From Betaproteobacteria bacterium HGW-Betaproteobacteria-16 (lineage in GTDB: Bacteria; Pseudomonadota; Gammaproteobacteria; Burkholderiales; Burkholderiaceae_C), in NCBI GenBank assembly GCA_002840835.1, contig PHCQ01000042.1, positions 1-52,628 on the forward strand: DNA of 52,628 nt, in the 5' to 3' direction. Each line of letters opens with the position of its first letter. Position 1 is the stretch's first letter. The notes below the pieces were generated by a model, which worked only from the letters and a program-made list of their open reading frames with translations, ran no database searches and was not told where the DNA came from. A program made the translations under genes and the position numbers. This document shows positions 27,738-37,300 of the stretch, in pieces.

Positions 27738-28499
27738 TCATGGATGTGCGTACACAAAAAATTCGCGGTTCCCGTCACCCCCGGTGATCAGGCTTTCGAA
27801 ATAGTCGACCAGCACCAGGCCGTTGTCGGTACAGGCTTCTTCGATGCGGGTTTGCACGGCAACGTAACTCGCCGGATCGCGCACCAGCCCGCCCTTGCCG
27901 ATGTGCTCCGGCTGCAGTTCGAACTGCGGCTTGACCAGCATCAGCAGACGCCCGCCGGGCCGAAGCAGAGGCACGAGCGCGGGCCACACCAGCGTCTGGG
28001 AGATGAATGACAGATCGCCCACCACCAGATCGAATGGTGGCGCGGCCTTCAGTCCACCTGCTTGCAGCAGCAGATCTGCGCTCAGTTCGCGGGCATTGCA
28101 CTTCTCCACGCACACCACGCGCGCATCACCGCGAAGGCGCGGATGCAGTTGCCCTTGCCCCACATCGACACCCGCCACAGTGGCAGCACCCCGCTGCAAC
28201 AGACAGTCGGTGAAACCGCCGGTGCTCTGCCCCACGTCCAGACAACGCAGACCGGCCACGTCCAGCGACACATGGTCCAGCGCACCGGCCAGCTTGAGGC
28301 CACCGCGGGAGACAAAGCGCGTTTCAGCGTCGTCAGCCAGTTGCAGCTCCACCGTCTCGCGCAACTCCTCGCCATTCTTGCCAACGGCTTTCCAGACACC
28401 GCCAGGCAGCCGCCAGCGCACGCCAGCAGCAATGAGCCGCTGGGCCTGCGACCGCGAAGCGGCGAGGCCTCGCTCGACAATCAACTGATCAGCACGCAT
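27738..28499 (-). CDS. TlyA family rRNA 2'-O-methyltransferase
   Basis: A 253-residue protein. An S4 RNA-binding domain (MRADQLIVERGLAASRSQAQRLIAAG) is followed by an FtsJ-like methyltransferase with the SAM loop CLDVGQSTGGFTDCLLQRGA and the DLVVGDLSFIS block. TlyA enzymes methylate ribosomal RNA, and hemolysin activity reported for some homologues is probably indirect. I started at 28499, where the S4 domain begins. The frame stays open to 28619 through repeat-like DNA. The stop lies 15 bp before the metF ATG. It belongs to the methyl-cycle operon, whose SAM by-product AhcY removes. Confidence 0.92.
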   Translation of the reverse strand: MRADQLIVERGLAASRSQAQRLIAAGVRWRLPGGVWKAVGKNGEELRETVELQLADDAETRFVSRGGLKLAGALDHVSLDVAGLRCLDVGQSTGGFTDCLLQRGAATVAGVDVGQGQLHPRLRGDARVVCVEKCNARELSADLLLQAGGLKAAPPFDLVVGDLSFISQTLVWPALVPLLRPGGRLLMLVKPQFELQPEHIGKGGLVRDPASYVAVQTRIEEACTDNGLVLVDYFESLITGGDGNREFFVYAHP

Positions 28500-28593
28500 A
28501 GGTGGCACAAAGCAACCTCGCCGGAGCGAGGCGAGCGGTCCGAAGGCCGCTCGAATCCAGGACGCCGCGGAACCGGCTCCGCCGGGCCGCCAG

Positions 28594-28616
28594 CGTCGCC
28601 CCCTGGGGGGTGACGC
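28594..28616. repeat. Short GC-rich intergenic hairpin
   Basis: GTCGCCCCCTGGGGGGTGAC forms a near-perfect hairpin between ahcY and tlyA. It belongs to the same style of element as at 12767 and 26721. Confidence 0.45.
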
Positions 28617-28635
28617 CAAAGGCGGCGCGGGGGGG

Positions 28636-30072
28636 TCAGTATCTATACGTGTCGGGCTTGTAGGGGCCCTGCTTCGGCACGCCGATGTACGCAGCCTGCT
28701 CGTCGCTCAGCTCGCTCAGCATCGCGCCGACCTTCTTCAGGTGCAGGCGCGCGACCTTCTCGTCCAGGTGCTTGGGCAGCACATAGACCTTGCCCACGTC
28801 GTAGCCTTCGGGGTGGCAGAACAGCTCGATCTGCGCGATCGTCTGGTTGGCGAATGACGACGACATCACGAAGCTGGGGTGACCGGTGCCGCAGCCCAGG
28901 TTCACCAGACGGCCCTTGGCCAGCAGGATGATCTTCTTGCCGTCCGGGAAGATCACGTGATCGACCTGGGGCTTGATCTCTTCCCACTGGCATTTTTCTT
29001 CCAGCTTGGCGACCTGGATCTCGTTGTCGAAGTGGCCGATGTTGCAGACGATGGCCTGGTCCTTCATGGCGGCCATGTGTTCATACGTGATCACGTCGCG
29101 GTTGCCGGTGGTGGTCACGAAGATGTCGGCCTTGTCGGCAGCGTATTCCATGGTCACGACCTTGTAACCTTCCATCGCGGCCTGCAGGGCGTTGATGGGG
29201 TCGATCTCGGTCACCCACACCTGGGCGCTCAGGGCGCGCAGGGCCTGGGCCGAACCCTTGCCCACGTCGCCGTAACCGGCCACGCAGGCGACCTTGCCGG
29301 CGATCATCACGTCGGTGGCGCGCTTGATGCCGTCCACCAGACTCTCGCGGCAGCCATAGAGGTTGTCGAACTTGCTCTTGGTCACCGAGTCGTTGACGTT
29401 GATGGCGCGGAACATCAGCGTGCCCTTGACGGACATTTCCTTCAGGCGATGCACGCCGGTGGTGGTCTCTTCCGTCACGCCCAGGATCTGTGCGCTCTTG
29501 CGGCTGTACCAGGTGCTGTCTTCAGCCAGTTTGGCCTTGATGGCGGCGAACAGGATGCGCTCTTCGTCGCTGCCGGGGTTGGCCAGCACGGACGGGTTGG
29601 TCTCTGCCTGCTTGCCCAGGTGCATGAGCAGCGTGGCGTCGCCACCGTCGTCCAGGATCATGTTCGGGCCTTCACCTTCGCTGCCCTTGGGGCCGAAGTC
29701 GAAGATGCGGTGCGTGTAGTCCCAGTAGTCCTCCAGCGTCTCGCCCTTGACGGCGAACACCGGTGTGCCGGCGGCGGCGATGGCTGCGGCAGCGTGGTCC
29801 TGCGTGGAGAAGATGTTGCACGACGCCCAGCGCACTTCGGCGCCCAGGGCCTGCAGCGTCTCGATCAGCACGGCCGTCTGGATCGTCATGTGCAGCGAGC
29901 CGGTGATGCGCGCGCCTTTGAGCGATTGTTTGGGTGCGAATTCTTCGCGGATGGCCATGAGACCGGGCATTTCGGTCTCGGCGATCTTGATCTCTTTGCG
30001 GCCCCAGTCGGCCAGACCGATATCGGCAATGACGCAGTCGGTGTTGACGGGGGGATTCAGTCGTGCATTCAT
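28636..30072 (-). CDS. ahcY: S-adenosylhomocysteine hydrolase
   Basis: A 478-residue NAD-dependent enzyme that splits S-adenosylhomocysteine into adenosine and homocysteine, relieving inhibition of methyltransferases. Key blocks are [25 protein letters not shown] [13 protein letters not shown], the NAD-binding [29 protein letters not shown] and the C-terminal PDTYRY. It carries the roughly 40-residue insert typical of the proteobacterial and eukaryotic type (region around [20 protein letters not shown]). It is the first gene of the operon, directly downstream of an SAH riboswitch. Confidence 0.98.
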   Translation of the reverse strand: MNARLNPPVNTDCVIADIGLADWGRKEIKIAETEMPGLMAIREEFAPKQSLKGARITGSLHMTIQTAVLIETLQALGAEVRWASCNIFSTQDHAAAAIAAAGTPVFAVKGETLEDYWDYTHRIFDFGPKGSEGEGPNMILDDGGDATLLMHLGKQAETNPSVLANPGSDEERILFAAIKAKLAEDSTWYSRKSAQILGVTEETTTGVHRLKEMSVKGTLMFRAINVNDSVTKSKFDNLYGCRESLVDGIKRATDVMIAGKVACVAGYGDVGKGSAQALRALSAQVWVTEIDPINALQAAMEGYKVVTMEYAADKADIFVTTTGNRDVITYEHMAAMKDQAIVCNIGHFDNEIQVAKLEEKCQWEEIKPQVDHVIFPDGKKIILLAKGRLVNLGCGTGHPSFVMSSSFANQTIAQIELFCHPEGYDVGKVYVLPKHLDEKVARLHLKKVGAMLSELSDEQAAYIGVPKQGPYKPDTYRY

Positions 30073-30132
30073 GGTTCGCTCCAGAAAAGAAGGAAACCAC
30101 AGCCCGGCTCGAGCAAAAAAAGCTCATCACAC

Positions 30133-30220
30133 GGGATGTGGATGAGCGTCGTTGCATGGATGGTCCGAGCCTCACGCCCCGTATGACAAAAAGTCAGGGT
30201 CGCTGCAACGCTCCTCGGAT
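30133..30220 (-). promoter_or_regulatory. S-adenosylhomocysteine riboswitch (ahcY motif)
   Basis: On the minus strand the leader contains the conserved segments CCGAGGAGCGTTGCAGCG, then GTGAGGCTCGG, then TGCAACGACGCTCATCC, in the order and spacing of the SAH riboswitch. The CCGAG/CTCGG and GAGCG/CGCTC helices and the GCGTTGCA/TGCAACG pairing can be drawn by eye. It lies about 60 nt before the ahcY ATG. SAH binding turns expression on, so the downstream ahcY-tlyA-metF genes should respond to SAH accumulation. Confidence 0.93.
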
Positions 30221-30327
30221 GCGGGATTCTACCCCGGCAATCGGCGCCTTGTCATGTCCCTTGCGGCGCGCGTCCGAGCAGTTTCACACGCCTGTGCGAC
30301 ACTGCGCGGGCCCAATCCTCCGCATCC

Positions 30328-31131
30328 ATGACTCCTCTTTCAGAATGGCCGGTCTCGGCCCGCGCCGGCATCCAAGGGGTGCTGACCGACATCGACGACA
30401 CGCTCACCTGTGATGGTGACATCACACCCGAAGCGCTGAGCGCCCTGCACCGCCTGCGCCACGCTGGTCTGCCTGTGCTGGCCATCACTGGCCGGCCGGC
30501 TGGCTGGAGCGAGCCCTTCGCGCTGGCGTGGCCGGTGGACGCGATCGTGGCCGAAAATGGCGCGGTGGCACTGTGGCGTGGCACTGATGGACAAATGTGT
30601 CGCGACCATCTTCAGGACGCGTCCACCCGCGCCGCCAACTTCGCCAGGTTGCAGACGGTGGCCCACCGCATCCTCAGCGACATGCCTCAGACCCGCCTGG
30701 CCACCGACAGCCCAGGGCGCGAAACCGACATCGCCATCGACCACAGCGAATTTGCCCACCTGAATGAGGCCGAGATTGCGCAGGTGGTGCACATCATGCG
30801 AAGCGAAGGGCTCAACGCGACCGTCAGTTCCATCCACATCAACGGCTGGATCGGCGACCACGACAAGCTCGCCGGCGCGCGCTGGATCGTGCGCAGCCGC
30901 CTGGGGCGCGACCTCGACCCGGAACTCGACCGATGGGTTTATGTGGGCGACTCCACCAACGATGCGCGCATGTTTGGCCATTTTGAACACAGCGTGGGCG
31001 TGGCCAACGTGGCGCGTTTCTGGCACTTGCTGAGCCACCACCCCAGGTACGTGGCCCCCAGCGAACGTGGCGCCGGATTTGCCGAGGTGGTTGACGCCAT
31101 TCTGGAAGCGCAGCCAGGCGTGCGCGCCTGA
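30328..31131 (+). CDS. HAD-superfamily (type IIB) hydrolase
   Basis: A 267-residue Cof-type phosphatase. The four HAD motifs are visible: VLTDIDDTLT (nucleophile Asp), AITGRP, the cap region, then Lys in DKLAGARWIV and the acidic GDSTNDARMFGHF. The family also contains mannosyl-3-phosphoglycerate and trehalose-6-phosphate phosphatases, so a sugar phosphate substrate is plausible but not shown. It is divergent from ahcY. The MFS gene starts 38 bp after its stop, in the same direction. Confidence 0.88.
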   Translation: MTPLSEWPVSARAGIQGVLTDIDDTLTCDGDITPEALSALHRLRHAGLPVLAITGRPAGWSEPFALAWPVDAIVAENGAVALWRGTDGQMCRDHLQDASTRAANFARLQTVAHRILSDMPQTRLATDSPGRETDIAIDHSEFAHLNEAEIAQVVHIMRSEGLNATVSSIHINGWIGDHDKLAGARWIVRSRLGRDLDPELDRWVYVGDSTNDARMFGHFEHSVGVANVARFWHLLSHHPRYVAPSERGAGFAEVVDAILEAQPGVRA

Positions 31132-31168
31132 AAACGCGCGCGGCTGCAGCACCCTCGATCGCCCCGAC

Positions 31169-32413
31169 ATGACCGAGCACCCCTTGCCACCTTCGCACGG
31201 ACAGGCCGTCACGGGCTTTGGCCCGACATCGGGCATGCCCCCGCGGGCGTCTTTGGGCCTGGTGGCGATCTTCGGTTCCACCTTCTTCCAGCTGGTCGGG
31301 TATTTCATGTTGATGCCCTTGCTGCTGTTGCGACTCAAGGGTGACGGGGTATCCACCGCGCTGGCCGGTGTGTTCGTGGCCACGGGCTGGCTGGGCGTGT
31401 TCGTGATGACGCCGTTTGCCTCTGCCATCACGCAACGCTTGGGCCGTCGCCCTTCGCTGTGGCTGGCGGCCTTTGTGCCCGTGTTGGCCATCTGTGGCTT
31501 TTTGTTCAGCGACCTGCTGTGGTTGTGGTTTCTGTGTGTGCTGATCGAGGGCATGGCTGCAGGACTGCGCTGGGTGCTGGCCGAAGCAGTGGTGGCCGAG
31601 TTCTCACCACCCACCCGACGCGGGCGCAATGTCGGCATTTTTGAAACCATGGTGGGCACCACGTTTGTGATCGGCCCGGCGCTGCTGGCGTGGACGGGAG
31701 CACAGAGTGAGCTTGCGCTGTGGATCGCCCTGACGCTGACCGTGATGGGTCTGATCTGGAGCCTGCTGATTCCACGCATGCCCGATGCCGCCGATGCCCA
31801 CAGCGCCAAGGTGGGCCTGTCTGGCGTTTGGCACGCGCTGCGCATGCACCCACAGATCATGGCCGTGGGTTTTGTGGGCGGTTTTTTCGAAAGCGGCCTG
31901 ACATCCATCCTGCCGCTCTACGGATTGGCGCTGGGCCTGGGTGCCACGGCAGCGGCCTTGCTGGTGTCCGCCAGCGGATTGGGCAGCGCGCTCATGATGC
32001 TGCCGGCCGGCATGTTGGCCGACCGCATGGCCCACCACCCCAATCAGCGCTGGGGCAACGAGCGCGAGACACGCACAAGGCTCATGCGGGTCTGCGCCTG
32101 GATCACCTTCGGGGCCACGCTGGTGATTCCCTTTGTGTCAGGCACCCCCTGGCTGGCGGCGCCGGTGGCGTTCCTCTGGGGCGGTGCAGGTGGTTGTCTG
32201 TATACGCTCGCCATGATCGACATCGGCTCACGTGAAGAAGGCGTCACCCTGGTGAACAGCACGGCGGTGCTGGTGTTGTCGTACACGTTGGGCGGTGTGC
32301 TGGCGCCCGCGTTGGGTGCTGCCGCACTGCAGTGGTTTCCCACCGTGGGTTTTCCGGCCGTGCTGCTGCTGGTGGCCGGTGTGGGCGTGTGGCTGCTGCG
32401 ACGCGCGCCTTAA
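31169..32413 (+). CDS. MFS transporter
   Basis: A 414-residue major facilitator with twelve predicted membrane helices. The loop 2-3 motif is present as ASAITQRLGRRPSLWLAA and a related half-motif as GMLADRMAHHPNQRWG. It resembles YcaD/YfkF-like drug or small-molecule exporters, but the substrate is unknown. It follows the HAD hydrolase and is convergent with the YeeE gene. The two stop codons overlap in a palindromic TTAA (32410-32413), so the coding regions overlap by 4 bp. Confidence 0.88.
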   Translation: MTEHPLPPSHGQAVTGFGPTSGMPPRASLGLVAIFGSTFFQLVGYFMLMPLLLLRLKGDGVSTALAGVFVATGWLGVFVMTPFASAITQRLGRRPSLWLAAFVPVLAICGFLFSDLLWLWFLCVLIEGMAAGLRWVLAEAVVAEFSPPTRRGRNVGIFETMVGTTFVIGPALLAWTGAQSELALWIALTLTVMGLIWSLLIPRMPDAADAHSAKVGLSGVWHALRMHPQIMAVGFVGGFFESGLTSILPLYGLALGLGATAAALLVSASGLGSALMMLPAGMLADRMAHHPNQRWGNERETRTRLMRVCAWITFGATLVIPFVSGTPWLAAPVAFLWGGAGGCLYTLAMIDIGSREEGVTLVNSTAVLVLSYTLGGVLAPALGAAALQWFPTVGFPAVLLLVAGVGVWLLRRAP

Positions 32414-33456
32414 GTGCGGTCGAACAACCGGTCGGCCACGCCGCCGCCGATCCACATGCCGGCCAGCGACAGCCAGGCGGTGACGGCAAAGATGGCCCCT
32501 CCGGTCATCCCGGCGCCCACGGCGCAGCCGCCAGCCAGCATCGAGCCAAAGCCCATGAGCGCCGCGCCGGCAATGTAGCGCGGCATGCTGTAGCCCGGGC
32601 CGAAGCCTTCGAGCTTCCAGTCGCGCCCCACCAGGGCGCCGAGCAGCGAACCCAGGAACACGCCGGGCATCAGGCCCAAGCCAAAGGTCCAGGGTCCGTC
32701 GGGCAGGCTGAGCACGCGCATCAGCCATTCGGCCGAGGGCCCACTGAAGGTCAGCCCCTGGATCTGCACCACCTCAAATGAATGTGACATCACCTGATAA
32801 GTAGCCGCCCAGGCCAGCGCCACCATCAAGCCCGTGCCCAGGCCGCCTGCCCATTTCCAGAAGCCCCAGCCGCTGCGAAACGCGAAAAACAGGGCGGTGA
32901 CCAGCCATACGCCGCCGAACGCCAGCCCGTCCCAGGGGCCCGCACCCAGCACGGCCAGCAGGTTGCGCGAGGTGCCCCCTTCCACGGTCCACCAGCCCGC
33001 GATGGCCTCGCGCCAGGGCGCTAGCACGCCGGCCAGCGAGGCCTGTGCCGCCACCGCGAACACCAGGCCCGACAGCAGCGCGCGCAAATTGCCGTTGGCC
33101 GAGAGCACCAGCAGCCGGCTGGCGCAGCCCCGCGTCATGACCATGCCCACACCGAAGACCAACCCGCCCACCAGCGCTCCTGAAAGGCTGCCGCGTGCGG
33201 CCAACTGGCGTGCGGTGCTCACGTCCAGGCCGCCCGCCACGACCAGCAGTTGCACGCCCACCACCGCACTGGAGAAGGCCAGCAACCACACCGCGAGCTT
33301 GTCGCCGAAGCGGCCATGCCAGAACTCGATGACCGCACCACGCAGGCAGAAACGCGAGCGTTGCGCAAAAAAGCCAAATCCCAGCCCCAGCAACAGCCCA
33401 CAGGCCGCCAGCAGCCGTGCCTCACCCCAGTGCTCTACCGCATCCGTCCAGTTCAT
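32410..33456 (-). CDS. YeeE/YedE family sulfur-compound transporter
   Basis: A 348-residue membrane protein with multiple glycine-rich helices and the cysteine motifs of the family: RSRFCLRGAVIEF, MTRGCASRLLVL and GGCAVGAGMTGGA. YeeE (TsuA) takes up thiosulfate, and other members handle selenium or sulfur intermediates. The start at 33456 has GGAG 6 nt upstream. An in-frame GTG at 33468 is possible but less likely. No rhodanese, TusA or ArsR regulator gene flanks it here, so which sulfur species it carries is open. Confidence 0.88.
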   Translation of the reverse strand: MNWTDAVEHWGEARLLAACGLLLGLGFGFFAQRSRFCLRGAVIEFWHGRFGDKLAVWLLAFSSAVVGVQLLVVAGGLDVSTARQLAARGSLSGALVGGLVFGVGMVMTRGCASRLLVLSANGNLRALLSGLVFAVAAQASLAGVLAPWREAIAGWWTVEGGTSRNLLAVLGAGPWDGLAFGGVWLVTALFFAFRSGWGFWKWAGGLGTGLMVALAWAATYQVMSHSFEVVQIQGLTFSGPSAEWLMRVLSLPDGPWTFGLGLMPGVFLGSLLGALVGRDWKLEGFGPGYSMPRYIAGAALMGFGSMLAGGCAVGAGMTGGAIFAVTAWLSLAGMWIGGGVADRLFDRT

Positions 33457-33487
33457 GGACATCTCCACATAATTGCATTAGTGCTTG

Positions 33488-33500
33488 CTTATATATTAAG
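33488..33500. promoter_or_regulatory. AT-rich dyad upstream of the YeeE gene
   Basis: CTTATATATTAAG has complementary CTTA/TAAG ends around an AT core and stands out in the GC-rich surroundings. It lies 32-44 bp before the YeeE ATG, where the -10 region is expected. It may be the promoter and possibly a repressor site. Confidence 0.4.
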
Positions 33501-33604
33501 AAGAACTCCCGTCCAGGAGGTTGATCTGGCGCAAGCCCGCCACAGTTGCAGGAGACCGTTAAGCTCAGGTCAACCCTCCGCCCCGCCTTTGAAAGGAGCC
33601 CCGC

Positions 33605-33988
33605 ATGGCCATTCCCTGGCTGCTCGCCCTGAAAGTGATTCCATGGGGTGACGTGATCGAACACGCACCCAAGGTGCTGAACGCCGCCCGCAAGCTGATG
33701 GATCGGGAAAAGGCGCCTGAAGGCACGACCGTTGCCGCCACGCCCATGGACCTCGTGTCAGACACACCGCCCAGTCTGGGGGAACTGCGCAACCGCCTGA
33801 TCGAAGCGCGCCAGTTGATCGATCAGCAGGCCCGGACGCAGGACCAGATGGCGCAGACCCTGGCCGAACTCGCCGAGCAGAACGCACGGCTGGTATCTGC
33901 CGTGGAGCTGCTGCGCGTGCGCACGAGACTGCTCATGTTCGTCATCGCCGCGCTGGCCATCGGCGTGATCGTGCTGTTCGCGCGCTGA
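33605..33988 (+). CDS. Small membrane protein with coiled coil, unknown function
   Basis: A 127-residue protein that I do not recognise. It opens with MAIPWLLALKVIPWGDVIEHAPKVL. A predicted coiled coil from about residue 56 to 100 (LGELRNRLIEARQLIDQQARTQ onward) and one C-terminal membrane helix (LLMFVIAALAIGVIVLF) follow. A good AAGGAG site lies 8 nt before the ATG, which supports it as real. It converges with the YkgJ-like gene with no gap. It could be a C-tail-anchored scaffold. No pathway is suggested by its neighbours. Confidence 0.75.
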   Translation: MAIPWLLALKVIPWGDVIEHAPKVLNAARKLMDREKAPEGTTVAATPMDLVSDTPPSLGELRNRLIEARQLIDQQARTQDQMAQTLAELAEQNARLVSAVELLRVRTRLLMFVIAALAIGVIVLFAR

Positions 33989-34312
33989 TCAGCCCCGCTC
34001 ACTCTGCAGCGAGGCATCACAGCCCACCCCCGCCGCGATCCAGCGGCCGGCCAGCTTGCGCAAAAGTGGTGCCGCCCAGCGCCAGCGAGGACCCAGCACG
34101 CCGCCAGCGTCGGTGATCGCACCGCATCGGTAGACCATCAGGTTGTCGTCCCAGCGCAGCGCATCGCACGCGCCGTGCCGCTTGCGCGAAATCACCTGCC
34201 CCAGGGGGCAGGGCTCGGCCAGGCAGCACACGCCACAGCCGTTGCACGGCGCACCGAGTGCCGGCTGTGTGGGCGCTGCTGCGTGGATGTGAATGATCTG
34301 GTCGCGCGGCAT
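33989..34312 (-). CDS. YkgJ-like cysteine-cluster protein
   Basis: A 107-residue protein with a dense cysteine cluster CNGCGVCCLAEPCPLGQ near residues 23-39 and further cysteines in GACDAL, YRCGA and GVGCDA. This is the pattern of the YkgJ/UPF0153 family, presumed to bind zinc or an iron-sulfur cluster. The function is unknown. The ATG shares bases with the uvrA TGA (TGATG), so it is translated by coupling from uvrA, and a role near DNA repair is conceivable (inference). Confidence 0.8.
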   Translation of the reverse strand: MPRDQIIHIHAAAPTQPALGAPCNGCGVCCLAEPCPLGQVISRKRHGACDALRWDDNLMVYRCGAITDAGGVLGPRWRWAAPLLRKLAGRWIAAGVGCDASLQSERG

Positions 34313-37300
34313 CAGGTCCGTGCCAACACCGGCCCCAGCACCCGCCCGGTGTGGGTGTCCAGCCGCACCACTTCCTCCGGTGGTGCAGCCGCCACGATGC
34401 GGCCACCGCCACCGCCGCCCTCAGGGCCCAGATCGATGATCCAGTCGGCTTCGGCCATCACGTCCAGGTCGTGCTCGATCACGATCACGCTGTGGCCGCC
34501 GTCCACCAGGCGGTGCAGCACGCGGATCAGCTTTTCCACATCGGCCATGTGCAGACCCACTGTGGGCTCGTCGAGCACGTACAAAGTGTGCGGCGCCTTC
34601 TGCCCGCGCCGGCCGATGTCGTCGCGCACCTTGGAGAGCTCGGTCACCAGCTTGATGCGCTGCGCCTCGCCGCCACTGAGCGTGGGGCTGGGCTGGCCCA
34701 GCGTGAGGTAACCCAGGCCCACGTCTTTCAACAACTGCAGCGGGTGGGCGATGCTGGGCATGGACGCGAAGAATTCGACCGCTTCGTCCACTTCCATCTG
34801 CAACACATCGCCAATGCTCTTGCCTTTCCAGCTCACGGCCAGCGTCTCGGGGTTGAAGCGCGCGCCGTGGCAGACCTCGCAAGGCACCTTCACATCGGGC
34901 AGGAAGCTCATCTCGATGGTGCGCATGCCCTGGCCTTCGCAACCCGGGCAGCGGCCTTCGCCGGTGTTGAAGCTGAAGCGGCCCGGCCCATAGCCACGCG
35001 CCTTGGCCTCCAGCGTGTCGGCGAACAGCTTGCGCACTGTGTCCCAGAAGCCGATGTAGGTGGCAGGACAGGATCGCGGCGTTTTGCCGATGGGTGTCTG
35101 GTCGACTTCGAGCACGCGATCCACCACCTCGGAGCCCAGCAGCTTGTCGCAGCCCGCCCAGCTCGGGCGCTCGCCTGAGTCCCAGCGGGTGCGGCCGGCG
35201 AAGGTGCTGCGCTGGGACACGGCGGCGGCAGCGTTGGTGAGCAGCACGTCGCGAGCAAAGGTGGACTTGCCGGAGCCGCTGACGCCGGTGACGACGACCA
35301 GGCGTTGCAAGGGCACGGCGACGGTGAGGTTCTGCAGGTTGTGCAGCTTGGCACCGCGGACTTCAAGCCAAGGTATCTCTCCCTCCCCCGCTGGGGCAGG
35401 AGCGGGATGGGGGCCCGCCCGTGAAGCGGCGTCCGGGGTCACCGTGCGCCGTGCCTGCAGCGGATGCTTCATCGCATGCAGCAGATACCGCCCGGTGACG
35501 GACTCGGCATTCGCCGACAGATCGTCCACCGTGCCCTGCGCCACCACCCGCCCACCGCGTTTGCCCGCGCTGGGACCGATGTCGATGATGTGGTCGGCAC
35601 GGCGGATGGTGTCTTCGTCGTGTTCTACCACCACCAGCGTGTTGCCCATGTCGCCCAGCTTGTGCAGGGCGTTGAGCAGGATGGCGTTGTCGCGCGCATG
35701 CAGGCCGATGGTGGGCTCGTCGAGCACGTAACACACGCCCTGCAGGTTGCTGCCCAGTTGCGCGGCCAGCCGGATACGCTGGGCTTCGCCGCCGCTGAGC
35801 GTGGGTGCGCCGCGGTCCAGCGTGAGGTAGTTCAAGCCCACCTCTTCCAGGAAAGCCAGGCGGCTCTCGATCTCTGGCAGCAAGTCACGGGCGATGCCAG
35901 TCTCGCGCACGCTCATCGAAAAACCGGTGTCGGGTGCTGCCGACCCTTCAACAAGCTGAGCACCAGATGGTGCTTGCATCAGTGTGTTTACCCACTGCCG
36001 CACCTCGCGCACCGACAGGCGCGCCACATCGGTGATGCCCACACCGCCAAATTTCACGGCACGGGCCTGCGCATTCAACCTCGTGCCTTCACAAGCGGGA
36101 CAGACTTCGTCGACCAGGTCTTCCACTTCGGGCTCGGCAAAGCTCTGTTCGCGGCCGCGTTCGTTGTCATCGCGCACCGAGTCGTCGAGCACCTTGCGCT
36201 GGTCGCGCGACAGCTTGAGACCGGTGCCCACACAGTCCGGGCACCAGCCGTGTTTGCTGTTGTACGAGAACAGGCGAGGATCGAGTTCGGGGTAGCTGGT
36301 GGCACAGACGGGGCAGGCGCGGCTGGTGGAAAACGACTCCACCTTGCCGATGCCCACCGTGCTGCTGCCTTCGGCCATGGCCTGGCTCAGGTCGTCGAGC
36401 GGATGCAGCACGCTCACCACGCCCTTGCCAATTTCCAACGCTTTGGCCAGCTGACTGCGCAGCAGAGACTCGTCGGCCGGGCTCACCACGAAGTCGGCCA
36501 GCGGCAGTTCGATGGTGTGTTCCTTGAAACGGTCGATGCGCGGAAAACCAGTGGTGGGCAGGAATTCGCCGTCCACCCGCAGATGCGTGTGCCCGCGCGG
36601 GCGCGCCCAGTCGGCCAGCTCCGTGTAGACACCCTTGCGGTTGACCACCAGCGGCGCGAGCAGACCGATGTGCTGCCCGGCATAGCGTTTGAGGATGGCC
36701 GCGGCAATGCTGTCGGCGCTTTGTGGCATCACCGCTGCGCCGTCGTGCACGCAATGCTGCGTGCCCAGCTTCACATAGAGCAGGCGCAGGAAGTGCCAGA
36801 CCTCGGTGGTGGTGCCTACCGTGGACTTGCGCCCGCCGCGGGAGAGGCGCTGCTCGATCGCCACGGTGGGCGGGATGCCGTACACCGCGTCCACCTCGGG
36901 CCGCCCGGCTGGCTGCACGATGCTGCGAGCGTAGGCGTTCAGGCTCTCCAGGTAGCGCCGCTGGCCCTCGTTGAACAGGATGTCGAAAGCCAGCGTGGAC
37001 TTGCCCGATCCGCTCACGCCGGAGATCACGTTGAACTGGCCGCGCGGGATGTTCACGCTGAGGTTCTTGAGGTTGTGTTCCTTGGCGTTGACGATGCGGA
37101 TGGCGTTGCCGTGGGCCTGATCGCGGCGCGCAGCGGCCACCTGGCCACGCGACTGGCTGAGGTAGTCGGTTACCCGGCCTTCCTGCACCGCGTGCACCTC
37201 GCCCAGGGCCATGGCGTACTCCCGCAAGGCCTTGGCCGTGTGACTGCTGGCGTGTTCCCGCACGGATTCCGGCGGGCCCTCGGCCACGATCAGACCCCCG

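Noticed and set aside
28879..30186. Open frame of 435 codons opposite ahcY
   Set aside because: It is complementary to a highly conserved enzyme, with no motif or ribosome-binding site, and its composition is that of a shadow frame.
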